A stretch of DNA of 64,000 nucleotides from Rhynochetos jubatus (taxonomy: Eukaryota > Chordata > Aves > Eurypygiformes > Rhynochetidae). Under the pieces are notes generated by a model. That model worked only from the letters and a program-made list of their open reading frames with translations, searched no databases and was not told where the DNA came from. Shown piece by piece: positions 40,001-48,091 of the stretch (within the stretch, counting starts at the first letter, position 1; each line of letters begins with the position of its first letter). The DNA lies in assembly GCA_027574665.1 (NCBI GenBank), contig CM050654.1, positions 13,014,142 through 13,078,141 on the forward strand. Direction: 5' to 3'. A program made the position numbers and the translations under genes.

Positions 40001-42598
40001 CATCAAAACCCAACCACTTCTCCTGGGACATGAGGATTTGAGAGCAGAGACTGGGCCACACGAGTGATCCTAATGATTCCTACAGCACCTGAAGGGTTCT
40101 GGAATTCTTCCCAATACCACTCAAAGCAAGGGTATGCTACTGCAGCTGATACCAAAGCTACATCTCACGAACGGGTGACGGCAGGTGACATTTGTCAGGG
40201 TAAATTGAATTTTTCAGTAAGTCACAGTACTCAAACATTATAAGAAAATGGCATTGCATAACTCCAAAGGAAAACAGACATTCGTGTTCCATGACAGTGG
40301 TTTTAAATTCTGAATTCCCAAGACATTCGTTACAGAATTGGTTGTAATGAGCTACAGTAACTTTTTACTGTGTCAGCTTCATTTTTCACCCTGGTTCCCA
40401 AAGAAATTAGGCTTATATGGAAAAAGTCCTCATTACTAACTTCCAAATCTCTTACCAAGCTTAAATGAACAGGACAAGGGCAGGTTAAATTCAAATACTG
40501 CAATTCTACAACTCATGCAAGACGAGATGGTTAAGTACAAGAAAGAATCCAAACCGGTTCCATGACTTAGTATCAGCTTGACTGTGAGCTAGCCCACGCT
40601 GTCAGGCACAAAAGACATCAAACCTCCTATGATTAATTGCTCAGGGAGTTATTTGTTTTGTAATGCGATACCCAGGCCAGAAGGGAGGACAAGTACCTTG
40701 CACCTGAAATTCCTACTTTGTGGTTTCCTACCAATGCCAGCATTACCAAGACATTGAAACTTAAGCAAACAACCCCTCCAACAATAAAGGCATGCTTTAA
40801 AAGCATAATGACTTGGCAACTCCAGACAAATTCTTAATTTCTGCCCCCCTGCCTGTACTGTTTTCCACACAGTAAAGGTGATATTCAGGGAGCAGAAATT
40901 CTGAGAAGCAACCCAGACCGCTGTGAGGTGCACCTCCTGCCTGGAGCTACTGCTTACCCTGAAGCCTTGCATCTCTTCCCAGCACAACGCTTGCCTAAAG
41001 ATGCTTAGAATTTCCTTCCTGACGTAACGAGTAAATACAAAAGATGTATGGTGGCAGAGAATTTCAGGCAACTGCCAATGCCATCACAGAGTTTTTGCTG
41101 GTGACTTTCTGTTGGTTGGCTTCAGACTGAAGCTGAAGAAGGTTTTGGCTGCTAAGGGAGCTGAAAACTTACTGTGTAGTATCCAAGTATTTACAGCTGC
41201 TTAAACAATTTTGTCCTACAGCACTGACAAAACAACCCTTGTAGCTAAACCAAGGTTCTCTGGTAGGCTAAAAAGGTCAGCAGGGTTAGCAAACAAAGGT
41301 TAAAAGACCCAAAAACTAACTTGCTCCTTCGTTACCAATTTAGGTACTAAGGTTTTGCTTTAAGATCTTTCCTATACAAGCCAGCCTGCACCCTACTTCA
41401 GAACAGCATAGTATTTAGAATACTTGATAGTTTTTCCAGCATCGACTGTATACGCGATAATGCAAAATGAACGTTTAGGAGCCACAAATTATGCTTTGGG
41501 ATGCTTCCAATAGGACAGAAAATGTTGTAGTAAGAACTACTATGAAAAAGAAATAGTTTCCCAACAGCTGCAAGCAGTATGAGCAGTGACCATACACACA
41601 CTCTCACAGGGACATCCTCCCGCTGCTGAGCCACATCACCGTGTCTGGAAAACAACAGTTCCACCAACAGTCCTCTCTCACACCGACCCAGGGTTTTCAA
41701 AGGGGTTTCCAAAACGCTTCAGTAGCGAAGCGAGAGGGGCTCGGGGTGGGTTTACATTCTCCCACACACTGCGGGACCGTGCCGACCACAACGTGCTCAG
41801 CGAGGAGACTGCGCTGCTGTTAGTCCCCGCTGTCCACTTATTCGGACACATCAGCTGCTTCTCACCCTGGGAAGTCACGAAAAGGACCGAGAAGTACAAG
41901 ACTCAGCCCCCGCCGTGCACTGACCGTGCCCCGAGTGGTCTCAGAGGACCGGGCCCAGCCTCTCGCTGTCGCAAACGCTCGCACGAGCCTTTGACCGGTT
42001 TTACAGGGCTACCGGCAACCACAGGCGTTTGCAGGTCAGACGACGGGCAGCTTCCCCATCCGTTTTCCCTCGCACCCCTCGCTGCACAGCCAGGCGGCTC
42101 TGCCCTCCCGCAGCCCCCCAGGGCGCACCGGTTCGCCACGCCCCGGCCACCCGGGTAAGCCCGGGCTGGGTCTGCCCCGCGCGTCGCTCGCCGTTCCGCA
42201 GAGGCCGCCTCAGGGAGCCGGGAGTGGCGGGAGCCGCCTGCGCGGCGGCTCTCCCGCGGCCGGGCGCACCCGGGGCGGTTTCCCCGCGGAGGGAAGCGCA
42301 GGAAAGGCGCGGGAGGGCTGCGCCTCAGACCGGCGGCTCGCGGCCGCGCCGATGCGGGCGGCGACGCCTCAGGGGCCGCCGCGCCCCGCCGGGGGACGGC
42401 GCCGCGGGACCGGCGGGCTAGCACCTGTTACACCGCCGCACTCACCAGGTACTCGGGGTACTCGTACATGTAGGTCATGCTGCAGCGGTTCTCCTCGTAC
42501 AGGAACAGCACGTCTCGCACCCCCAGCAGCACCAGCGCCGCCAGCGCCCCGTAGAAGAGCGCGGCCACCGCGGGCAGCCGGCGGCTCGTCCGCCCCAT
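15961..42598 (-). CDS. PGAP1: PGAP1, GPI inositol-deacylase (27 coding exons, complete)
   Basis: PGAP1 is an ER membrane enzyme that removes the acyl chain from the inositol of GPI anchors soon after attachment to protein, which allows efficient ER exit. All 27 coding exons were placed by similarity to the human protein and by GT-AG boundaries. They total 2817 nt, 938 residues plus TAA, with no frameshift or stop. Human is 922 residues. Residues 12-28 form the first membrane segment. The lipase motif VGHSMGG carries the nucleophile Ser176, followed by the conserved [10 protein letters not shown]. The large luminal part runs to about residue 660. Hydrophobic segments follow in exons 22 ([12 protein letters not shown]), 23, 25 ([14 protein letters not shown]), 26 and 27. 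The start ATG has G at -3 and +4. Translated exons agree with human throughout except exons 24-25, which differ strongly. Confidence 0.96.
16946..17050 (-). CDS. PGAP1: PGAP1 coding exon 26
   Basis: 105 nt, residues 858-892 plus two bases, [19 protein letters not shown] through [15 protein letters not shown] matches human LNPDPC. Acceptor TTTGCAG. The donor GTACTG is weak, and the frame stays open into the intron for 23 codons, to TAA at 16881-16879. Confidence 0.92.
17397..17620 (-). CDS. PGAP1: PGAP1 coding exon 25
   Basis: 224 nt, residues 784-857 plus two bases. The first about 44 residues are a hydrophilic Ser/Thr/Asn-rich loop ([16 protein letters not shown]...). The second part is the conserved membrane segment [20 protein letters not shown]. 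Acceptor TTATTTTCAG, donor GTAACT. Confidence 0.93.
18867..18917 (-). CDS. PGAP1: PGAP1 coding exon 24 (short, divergent)
   Basis: 51 nt, residues 767-783, [17 protein letters not shown]. Frame and position fit; the sequence is poorly conserved and appears about half the length of its human counterpart. Acceptor GCCTTACAG, donor GTAAGT. Confidence 0.75.
20095..20227 (-). CDS. PGAP1: PGAP1 coding exon 23
   Basis: 133 nt, residues 722-766. Hydrophobic [17 protein letters not shown] and on to YLQYLFK; SWTTCGA is conserved with human. Acceptor TTTTTTAG, donor GTACTG, which is weak. Confidence 0.94.
22047..22244 (-). CDS. PGAP1: PGAP1 coding exon 22
   Basis: 198 nt, residues 656-721 plus two bases. 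Contains [11 protein letters not shown], then the membrane segment [19 protein letters not shown] and [12 protein letters not shown]. Acceptor TTTTGCAG, donor GTAAAA. Confidence 0.95.
22456..22546 (-). CDS. PGAP1: PGAP1 coding exon 21
   Basis: 91 nt, residues 626-655 plus two bases, [20 protein letters not shown] then [10 protein letters not shown]. Acceptor TTGATTCTAG, donor GTGAGT. KPYKV(E/D)P anchors the match to human. Confidence 0.91.
23197..23290 (-). CDS. PGAP1: PGAP1 coding exon 20
   Basis: 94 nt, residues 595-625 plus one base, [19 protein letters not shown] through [10 protein letters not shown]. Acceptor TCTTTCAG, donor GTAGCT, which is weak. Confidence 0.94.
24304..24342 (-). CDS. 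PGAP1: PGAP1 coding exon 19 (39 nt)
   Basis: The smallest coding exon of the gene: 13 codons, residues 582-594, [13 protein letters not shown]. Acceptor TTTATCAAG, donor GTAAGA. In phase at both ends, so skipping would keep the frame. Confidence 0.9.
24715..24826 (-). CDS. PGAP1: PGAP1 coding exon 18
   Basis: 112 nt, residues 544-581, starting [20 protein letters not shown] and ending SSSSDCQYE. Acceptor ATGTTTCAG, donor GTGAGT. Confidence 0.94.
25672..25738 (-). CDS. PGAP1: PGAP1 coding exon 17
   Basis: 67 nt, residues 522-543 plus two bases: [20 protein letters not shown], then VA. Acceptor CATTTCAG, donor GTAAGA. Confidence 0.93.
26455..26506 (-). CDS. PGAP1: PGAP1 coding exon 16
   Basis: 52 nt, residues 505-521 plus one base, [17 protein letters not shown]. 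Acceptor TGTCCTAG, donor GTAAAT. The intron to exon 15 is 89 bp. Confidence 0.92.
26596..26669 (-). CDS. PGAP1: PGAP1 coding exon 15
   Basis: 74 nt, residues 480-504, [18 protein letters not shown] and on to HFHQ. It is only moderately similar to human (GLSS...N..GL.YN) but is required for frame: exon 14 ends in phase 1 and exon 16 starts in phase 0. Acceptor CTTTGCAG, donor GTAAGG. Confidence 0.88.
26957..27032 (-). CDS. PGAP1: PGAP1 coding exon 14
   Basis: 76 nt, residues 455-479 plus one base: [20 protein letters not shown], then HLFSF. Acceptor AATTGCAG, donor GTAAGT. Confidence 0.93.
27678..27755 (-). CDS. PGAP1: PGAP1 coding exon 13
   Basis: 78 nt, residues 429-454: [20 protein letters not shown], then PTVGNK. 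The acceptor follows an extreme polypyrimidine tract of a long T run preceded by C-rich sequence. Donor GTAAAA. Confidence 0.94.
27991..28042 (-). CDS. PGAP1: PGAP1 coding exon 12
   Basis: 52 nt, residues 411-428, [18 protein letters not shown]. Acceptor TTTTTTACAG, donor GTAGGC. Confidence 0.94.
29430..29479 (-). CDS. PGAP1: PGAP1 coding exon 11
   Basis: 50 nt, residues 395-410 plus two bases, [16 protein letters not shown]. Acceptor GATTTTACAG, donor GTGAGT. Confidence 0.93.
31165..31248 (-). CDS. PGAP1: PGAP1 coding exon 10
   Basis: 84 nt, residues 367-394: [20 protein letters not shown], then VYCENSML. Acceptor CACTTTTAAG, donor GTGAGA. Confidence 0.94.
31334..31389 (-). CDS. PGAP1: PGAP1 coding exon 9
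   Basis: 56 nt, residues 348-366, [19 protein letters not shown]. Acceptor GTTTTTAG, donor GTAAGT. It is separated from exon 10 by an intron of only 85 bp. Confidence 0.93.
32036..32430 (-). mobile_element. CR1 LINE fragment, minus orientation
   Basis: Read on the minus strand this is CR1-like: 'ctggccaccctggtataag', 'gggttttctcaccctaaag', 'gacactggaacaggtgccc' and 'aaagaggttgtag' in order. Unlike the other copies it is in the sense orientation of PGAP1. It stops before the usual 3' tail, so both ends are incomplete. It lies in PGAP1 intron 8. Confidence 0.8.
33082..33187 (-). CDS. PGAP1: PGAP1 coding exon 8
   Basis: 106 nt, residues 313-347 plus one base: [20 protein letters not shown], then [15 protein letters not shown]. 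Acceptor TTTTCTTAG, donor GTGTGC. Confidence 0.93.
34155..34221 (-). CDS. PGAP1: PGAP1 coding exon 7
   Basis: 67 nt, completing Trp290 and residues 291-312, [20 protein letters not shown]. Acceptor TCTTGTAG, donor GTTTGT, which is weak. Confidence 0.94.
34398..34450 (-). CDS. PGAP1: PGAP1 coding exon 6
   Basis: 53 nt, residues 273-289 plus two bases: [17 protein letters not shown], with the Trp290 codon split. Acceptor CCCCAAACAG, donor [17 protein letters not shown] is the conserved block around the catalytic histidine of this lipase family (inferred). Confidence 0.94.
35045..35120. repeat. A/C-rich low-complexity tract
   Basis: About 75 bp of repeated 'aaac'/'aaaac' units ('aaacaaacaa', 'aaaacaaaacaaaac') immediately left of the old CR1-like element. 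Probably a degenerated A-rich microsatellite. Confidence 0.7.
35155..35600 (+). mobile_element. Old CR1-like LINE 3' end
   Basis: The 3' part 'gaaggctggacttgatgatc' followed by 'cagtagacgctttctgttcc' and 'taagttctttgaa' resembles the end of an older CR1 family (consensus 'ggctggactagatgaccc...'). The upstream part, from 'ctggacaccaacactcaagg', fits the same element type. It is much more diverged than the CR1 copies at 1, 12 and 13.6 kb. Plus orientation, in PGAP1 intron 5. Confidence 0.6.
36027..36187 (-). CDS. PGAP1: PGAP1 coding exon 5
   Basis: Residues 219-272, [11 protein letters not shown] through [18 protein letters not shown] to SALSVV. The codon split over the exon 4/5 junction reads Asn where human has Asp. 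Donor GTAAAA is weak at +5. Confidence 0.95.
37236..37407 (-). CDS. PGAP1: PGAP1 coding exon 4 (catalytic serine)
   Basis: Residues 162-218 plus one base. Contains [17 protein letters not shown] with the nucleophilic Ser176 (equivalent to human Ser174) and [17 protein letters not shown]. Donor GTAAGT. Confidence 0.96.
38038..38213 (-). CDS. PGAP1: PGAP1 coding exon 3
   Basis: Residues 103-161, starting [17 protein letters not shown] and ending IKVILKLYK. Acceptor TTTTCCTAG, donor GTAAGT. Ends in phase 0. Confidence 0.95.
39504..39657 (-). CDS. PGAP1: PGAP1 coding exon 2
   Basis: Residues 52-102 plus one base, [13 protein letters not shown] through [15 protein letters not shown]. Acceptor TTGCAACAG, donor GTGAGC. 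Ends in phase 1. Confidence 0.95.
42446..42598 (-). CDS. PGAP1: PGAP1 coding exon 1
   Basis: Residues 1-51, exactly 51 codons. MGRTSRRLP, then a membrane segment, then [19 protein letters not shown]. Donor GTGAGT-like (GTGAGTG) at 42445. Phase 0. Confidence 0.95.
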
Positions 42599-42734
42599 CG
42601 CTCCCCGCCACCCCGAGGTGCGGAGCGGAGCCCCCGTTCCCCCGCGGGCGCTCCGCGCACACGGGCACGGCGGGGCGGGGCGCGCCACCGCCCGGGAGGC
42701 GGGGCGGGCGGGCGGGCACCACAACCTGGCCGCC

Positions 42735-42880
42735 GCCGCCATGTTGGGAAGGTCCGGCGCGGGGCCGGCCGCCGCTCCCCCCGGCCGAGGAGCGTCCGTC
42801 CGCCATGTCGCGGGCGCGGGAGCCATTACGGGGAGGTCAGGAAGCAGCCGGGAGCTGGCGGCGGGAAACGTGTCCGCCAT
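42735..42880 (+). promoter_or_regulatory. PGAP1: Cluster of YY1-like CCGCCAT motifs upstream of PGAP1
   Basis: GCCGCCATGTT at 42735-42745 is a strong match to the YY1 consensus (GCCGCCATNTT). Two weaker copies, TCCGCCATGT at 42799-42808 and TCCGCCAT at 42873-42880, follow in the same orientation at spacings of about 64 and 74 bp. They lie 137-282 bp upstream of the PGAP1 ATG. YY1 motifs of this kind usually sit close to the start sites of CpG-island genes. Confidence 0.55.
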
Positions 42881-43640
42881 GGTGGGGAGGTGAGGCCATC
42901 GCACTGCCGCCGCGGTGCGCCTGGCGGCTGCTGAGGGGGCAGCACCCGCACTGAGGCCCGTGAGGGGGCTCCTTCCCGCGCCGCCCCCCTCACCGGGCAG
43001 CCGCGCTTCAGGCGGCGCCGGCCGGCGCTTACGGGCTCCGAGAAGCCCCCAGGTGTCCCCCCGGGTCTCGCTCTGTAGGGAAGATTTCGATCCCCGATTC
43101 CTTGGGAAGATTTTGAGCTCTGCGGGACAGGCACCGCACCCCACGCTGATGCACCCGGGATGGCTGGTGTCGCCCACCACAGAAAACTAACCATGAAATA
43201 TTTGATATCTGACAAATGTAACTGTGTGGGGCGTGTTTCTTTCTCCCATCTACAGAGGAACTAACACCAACATCAACTTCCTAAGACAAGGGATAGTTTG
43301 CGGGAGGACACAGTACAAAGTAGAAATACATATAGCCACATTTTCACCTTCTTTGCTGCTTTTCCTTTAAAAGAAACAAAACTTACTCAGTTTTCCAACA
43401 GCATTTGTACCATTTTATTTGTAAAAATAACCATCTGAATGCACTGCCATAGTAGTTTACAGTTAGGGTTCTCCGTTACACGAACACGGCATTCAGTAGC
43501 TGAAAAAGTTACTAAACTGTGCTTAAGATTCAGGTTGAATTCCAAGTCATTAAGTCTCTTTCCTCGTTCAGTATGTGACATTTACCCAAGTCCTTGGAAC
43601 TTCACTTTACAAAAGCAAACAATACCGACAAACCATCAAA
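42881..43640. other. Spacer between PGAP1 promoter and ANKRD44 3' end
   Basis: The left part is the edge of the CpG island. The right part (43200-43640) is AT-rich and holds AATAAA on the minus strand at 43414-43419, downstream of the one at 43656-43661. No gene seen. Confidence 0.5.
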
Positions 43641-43655
43641 CAGTATTGTATATCG

Positions 43656-43661
43656 TTTATT
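43656..43661 (-). terminator. ANKRD44: Candidate poly(A) signal of ANKRD44
   Basis: Plus-strand TTTATT reads AATAAA on the transcript strand. It would give a 3'UTR of about 4.2 kb after the stop at 47828-47826. A second AATAAA at 43414-43419 and several closer to the stop are alternatives. Confidence 0.4.
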
Positions 43662-46600
43662 ACAAATGTTATGCAAAATATAACACTGGCACCAGATTCG
43701 TATCACCATGGTTTGTAAAGATATATTGCACATGCTAAAGCATAAAATATAAGACAAAACCTACAAAACGTAAGATATTGGCTTTAATATGTAGATCACT
43801 GCATAAGAAACGCATAAAATTACATTTTATACACACACTCGGATTGTCACTAGTTTAAAACGCCCTTTCCTATAACACTGACCTACGGTTTACTTTTCGT
43901 GTAATAAGAAAGCATTTTCAGCACTGCAAAAATTATATGTTATTCCTATAGAAATTTAGCATATTAATTTTCATTTCAATGCAGGTAGAACATATGAAAA
44001 GAAAAAACACTTTATACATTCAAAAAAGGTCTGAAATGAAAATTTACTGGTAATATATTGCTTTTATAACACTCAAAAAAAAAGAGACGACAAGTTTCAC
44101 AAAACATTTCCATAATACACAAATATAAAAAGGCACTCTAATATTTCTTACATGACTAAGAATAAAAATCACAAATCTTTTTAAAATCATCCTCAAGATA
44201 CATAACCAAGTTTTCTCAACAGTACAATGGATAAACGATTCATTTCATGTGTTTGTTCTAATTCAATAATCCAGCAGTTGTTTACTGCATTAAAGTACCA
44301 AACACATTATGGTGCCCTTTTAGTAGCGATGAACAGAAATCCCCTGAGCTATTTCACAGCAATTTCAGGCAGTCCGGAGGCTGTAACTCAGTCTTTATGA
44401 GAGAGACTAAGGACCCCATCCTGCTATGGATTCTCCCTGCAGCTGCGGTTCAAATACAGGGGGAGTCGATCCTGCTAATACACCCGGGCTGATGGCTGCC
44501 CCTCCCCAAACCCCCTTTGCTTGGTGCAGACGCAGGAGTCGCCCACGTACTGTAAATCGCAGGATCCAGGGTTAAGTGCAACAAATACGTATGGTCAACT
44601 CTACTGTTGTAAGAAGTCCACAGACAGGCGATGATTTACATGAGTAAAATCATTCCCATGCCTAAATATCTGCCCTAAATTACAAATCTATTCCTACGTG
44701 TGACATATTACAGATTCATGTACTAGCTTACAAAAAAAGGGATCCTGGTAACTCACATGAAACGTGGGATAGGCCAATACCGATACTTCCAAGGTGCCTT
44801 GCTCATGACGGTTTTCCTCCTAAATACGCCATACTCAAACGAGGATTTTCCCAACGCCCCTAAGATGCTAACAAACCATACGTTTCTATGATTTCTGGGA
44901 TACTGCATACTCACGTCGCTGTTAGTTTACAGTTTAATCACTACAGTTTAGATTTGGTTCCTCGAAGGATCAAAGCGATTCAGTCATCACCTCTGCTTCT
45001 GCAGTGACGTGCACATCATCCAGAGGCAGCAGTTGTTGCACTACACGATTACCAGAGTTCCGCGGTATTGCAAATACACAGACATATTTTCAGTAACTCT
45101 GCATGGGAGCAAGTAAAAACACTGACATTTTTTAAACGGCTGCTTAAAATAACCTCTCCTTTGTACAGGGGACTGGTTTGCTCCTCATGAAGCCACTCCA
45201 CGTAGGACAGCTAACTTTCTGGATTTCGGGGTGAGACTTACAACCAATCCTGCCAAGGAGCCTACCCCTACACCTCTGGTTAAACTACGATTAACAGGCT
45301 GATCCTGCTGTTAGACGGGTGGCAGCCATTTCCCACGTTTATTTGTTTTCAACGCCATCATCCCACATAAAAAAAGCACAAAATTTGGGATTTTTATTCA
45401 TTTCTGAACAGTCACCACTTAAAACTTTAACAACTGTTCTCTCCTCCTGTTTTCAGTGCTCAAGGTAAGGTGGTTATTGCTATTCTGCAACTCTTAAATG
45501 CAAAAACTTTGAAAAAAATCAATCATTAAAATGTTATTCTGTGCTATTTCTGAGGAGAAAACCAGAGATTCAGGTGCTCTGTCATTCTACTGCAGTGCAG
45601 AATGGAGGGAAAAGAACTGTTCACCTTCAGGGACACTATCCCTTGTGATTTTTTGTTTTAAACTCTGGAAATTTGTTAATGTTCAAAGAAACTATTTAAT
45701 TCTAGCATGGGAAAATAAACTTAATATATAAATATTTTTCCTCATTAAAGAACTGGAATCTGCCAGTAGATTTTTAACAGTTCTGTGGAACACAGCTAGA
45801 AACTGCAACTGAAATAAAATCCTTACTTGCCCTTTACCCCACCAAAAGCGTGCAGCGAGGAAGCTCACCTGCTCCCCCCAGCACAGACGCAGGCCTGCAG
45901 ACAGCCAGCGCATGAATCACGGGAACACCTTGACTCCACGCTGGATCGCCCTTTGCCCTCTCTCCTGTGGCTGTACAGTGGTCTCTCGCTTGCCCAGCAA
46001 GGGGTTGGATCCCTTTCTCAGGCTCCTAAACGGCAAAGGTGTTTTGCTCTCTGCTTTTCCGCAACCTAGCCTGTGGACGTATCCCTGCATCCATACAAGA
46101 TGGGTCGTCTCCCCACGGGCATCAGCCCTTCCTGTTTCTACTCGGGCCATCAGTCTTGCCTGGATTCACATTTCATTTCGCCCCATGCCGAACAGTACGC
46201 ACAAATACTGACTAGGAGAACAAGCCATAGTTATTTTTCCTGGGCATTTGTTTCATTTCAAATAAATATAAACACATTTATATTAAAAGTGTATGAACAT
46301 ATTCTTTAGTCTGGGAAAAAACCCAACTGTGGTCAACACATCATCAGTTACAAACGTCAACTGGAAACCTGCGTCAGAAAATGTAAAATTCACTCAAGAC
46401 TACTCATTACCTCAAAAGTTTATATTTTTATGGTTTAGAAAAGCTACTTCATTATGTCACTCACATTTGAAGAAAAAAATAAAAGTAGCAAAGTCTTCCA
46501 TTTAATTACTGAAGTATTTTGGTCCTCTTGGTACAGCTGGTTAGTTTATGAGAGCTTTTTGTTTAGTTTTGCTTTGTTTTTGTTTACAAAGTCTCATTCT

Positions 46601-47825
46601 TCCTTTTGTACATCTGTTGCAGGTGAGGGTCGTGGTCCATTTGACCTAGAAACTTTGGCAGAAGGAGTAAACATATTCACAAAGCTGACATTGCTTTAAA
46701 AGCTGGTGACAATAGGCTCTTTTAGCATGTATCTCCGATCGCCTGCACGGTGCACTGCTGTTTTCTGGTGTCTGGTATTGCGACTTTTGGTGTTACGCTT
46801 TCACCGCTTTACCTTTGCTCTGTTAATCCAAACACTGGCAAAAGTCGTTCAAATTTGATACTGTTTACAGTAAAAATAAGTTATTTAAGACTAGAAAAGG
46901 AAAAAAATCCATTTAAGTTGGCAAATCATTATAAACATTTACATACACCTTCTTCTACACCTGATATTTTTTTTCTTTTCTGATACTTGATTCATGGTTA
47001 ATGGCTCAGGTGACAGAAACACCTAATGACCCTAATTCTATAGTGCAAATAAACCGTACCTGTTTGTGCTGAATTGGAAAAAATAAGGGCCAAATGATTT
47101 TCATTTTACACAACTGCTTCCACTAGTGTCCGTGGGAAAATACGGAGAGACAAGTAGAATTTGGCCTTATGAGGTTATAACTATTTTTCTAAGCGTGTGC
47201 TGCAACTAAGAACTGTAAAAAGTGCCTTCTGAAGGTTTAAGTGCTCAATACACATAGAACGTCAAAGGTTTTGTTTCCTGTAGCAAAGTAATACAGGCAG
47301 CTTTAAGATTTACAACTTTACCTTTGGTTTGTGTTAAAAAAAGAAAAAATTAAATTAAATCTAATTAACAGAGCCCCTGGAAGCAGGAAACGGACAAACA
47401 GAGGAAAGGGATGATGCTCGAATCTATGAAGGCTACACTGGAAATATGTTCGTGTACTGAAGGTACAGCTAAAACATGTAACAACTTTTACAAACAGTTC
47501 CCTGCTTATTTGTGCCATCGAAAAGAAAAAAGGCATTTTCTCTTTTTCTGCTTAAAATAAGAGGTAGAGACTTTCCACAGGGGCACTTAGGGCCTGAAGA
47601 AAACATACAGAAGCTGAAAAGCTGCTGAAAATTAACGGGAATACGTTTCAGTAAACCCCTCTAACTTTCTTATTTAAAGGCTTGATTCTCATCAACACTA
47701 TAGATCTTTCTACTTGTCAAGAGTAATAGTTCAGAATATTAGCCGTGGGATTTAAGTCGTTTAAAAAGACAAAAATAAACCTGAAATTAAATAATAATGA
47801 AAAAAAGTTTTTGAATACCAAAAAG
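43662..47825 (-). other. ANKRD44: ANKRD44 3'UTR (inferred)
   Basis: Non-coding sequence following the ANKRD44 stop codon. I see no repeat element and no convincing gene on either strand. The extent is inferred from the lack of any intervening gene before the PGAP1 CpG island and from the AATAAA at 43656-43661. Confidence 0.45.
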
Positions 47826-48091
47826 TCAAAATGTTTCAGAATCCGAATCATTTTCATTGTACCCATCCTCTGTTCCTACGTTATTACTCAAGGGCTTATC
47901 GTAAGAGTTAATGCCACCCATACTGGAGCCATCGCAGAGATGTGTCCTGCCCAAATTGTCTTTTTTAAAACAAACGAAGTTGAAAGCCGTCACTGAACTG
48001 GAAGGAGAGAAAGGCATCATGGTAGCCAAAATGAGTGCCAGGCAGTCAGCCACGTCTTTGTTAGGAGCGCAAGCCAGGGCTGGCGTATGAC
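47826..48091 (-). CDS. ANKRD44: ANKRD44 terminal coding exon
   Basis: 266 nt, local residues 398-485 plus TGA (47828-47826). It completes the last ankyrin-like unit ([20 protein letters not shown], then [13 protein letters not shown]), followed by a tail with FVCFKKDN and the acidic end [19 protein letters not shown]28 and ANKRD52 have the same type of tail. Acceptor TTGTGCCCAG. Confidence 0.95.

Larger units (their letters stand above)
31390..42445 (-). other. PGAP1: PGAP1 introns 1-8
   Basis: Intronic apart from coding exons 2-8. Intron 1 (39658-42445) is the largest at 2788 bp; its right end belongs to the CpG island. Intron 8 (31390-33081) carries a minus-strand CR1 fragment and intron 5 (34451-36026) an older CR1-like 3' end plus an A/C-rich low-complexity tract at about 35045-35120. 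Nothing else recognised. Confidence 0.6.
41880..43160 (-). promoter_or_regulatory. PGAP1: CpG island promoter of PGAP1
   Basis: About 1.3 kb of very GC- and CpG-rich sequence covering the PGAP1 start codon, the first exon and the start of intron 1, in sharp contrast to the AT-rich flanks. Long open frames occur on both strands here only because stop codons are rare in GC-rich DNA. The right side lies between PGAP1 and the 3' end of ANKRD44 and could also start a divergent non-coding transcript, as many such islands do (inference). Confidence 0.85.

Noticed and set aside
41586-43190. Several long plus- and minus-strand open frames around the PGAP1 promoter
   Set aside because: They are Arg/Pro/Ala/Gly-rich and arise from the lack of stop codons in the CpG island. 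Only the 51-codon PGAP1 exon 1 within them matches a protein.
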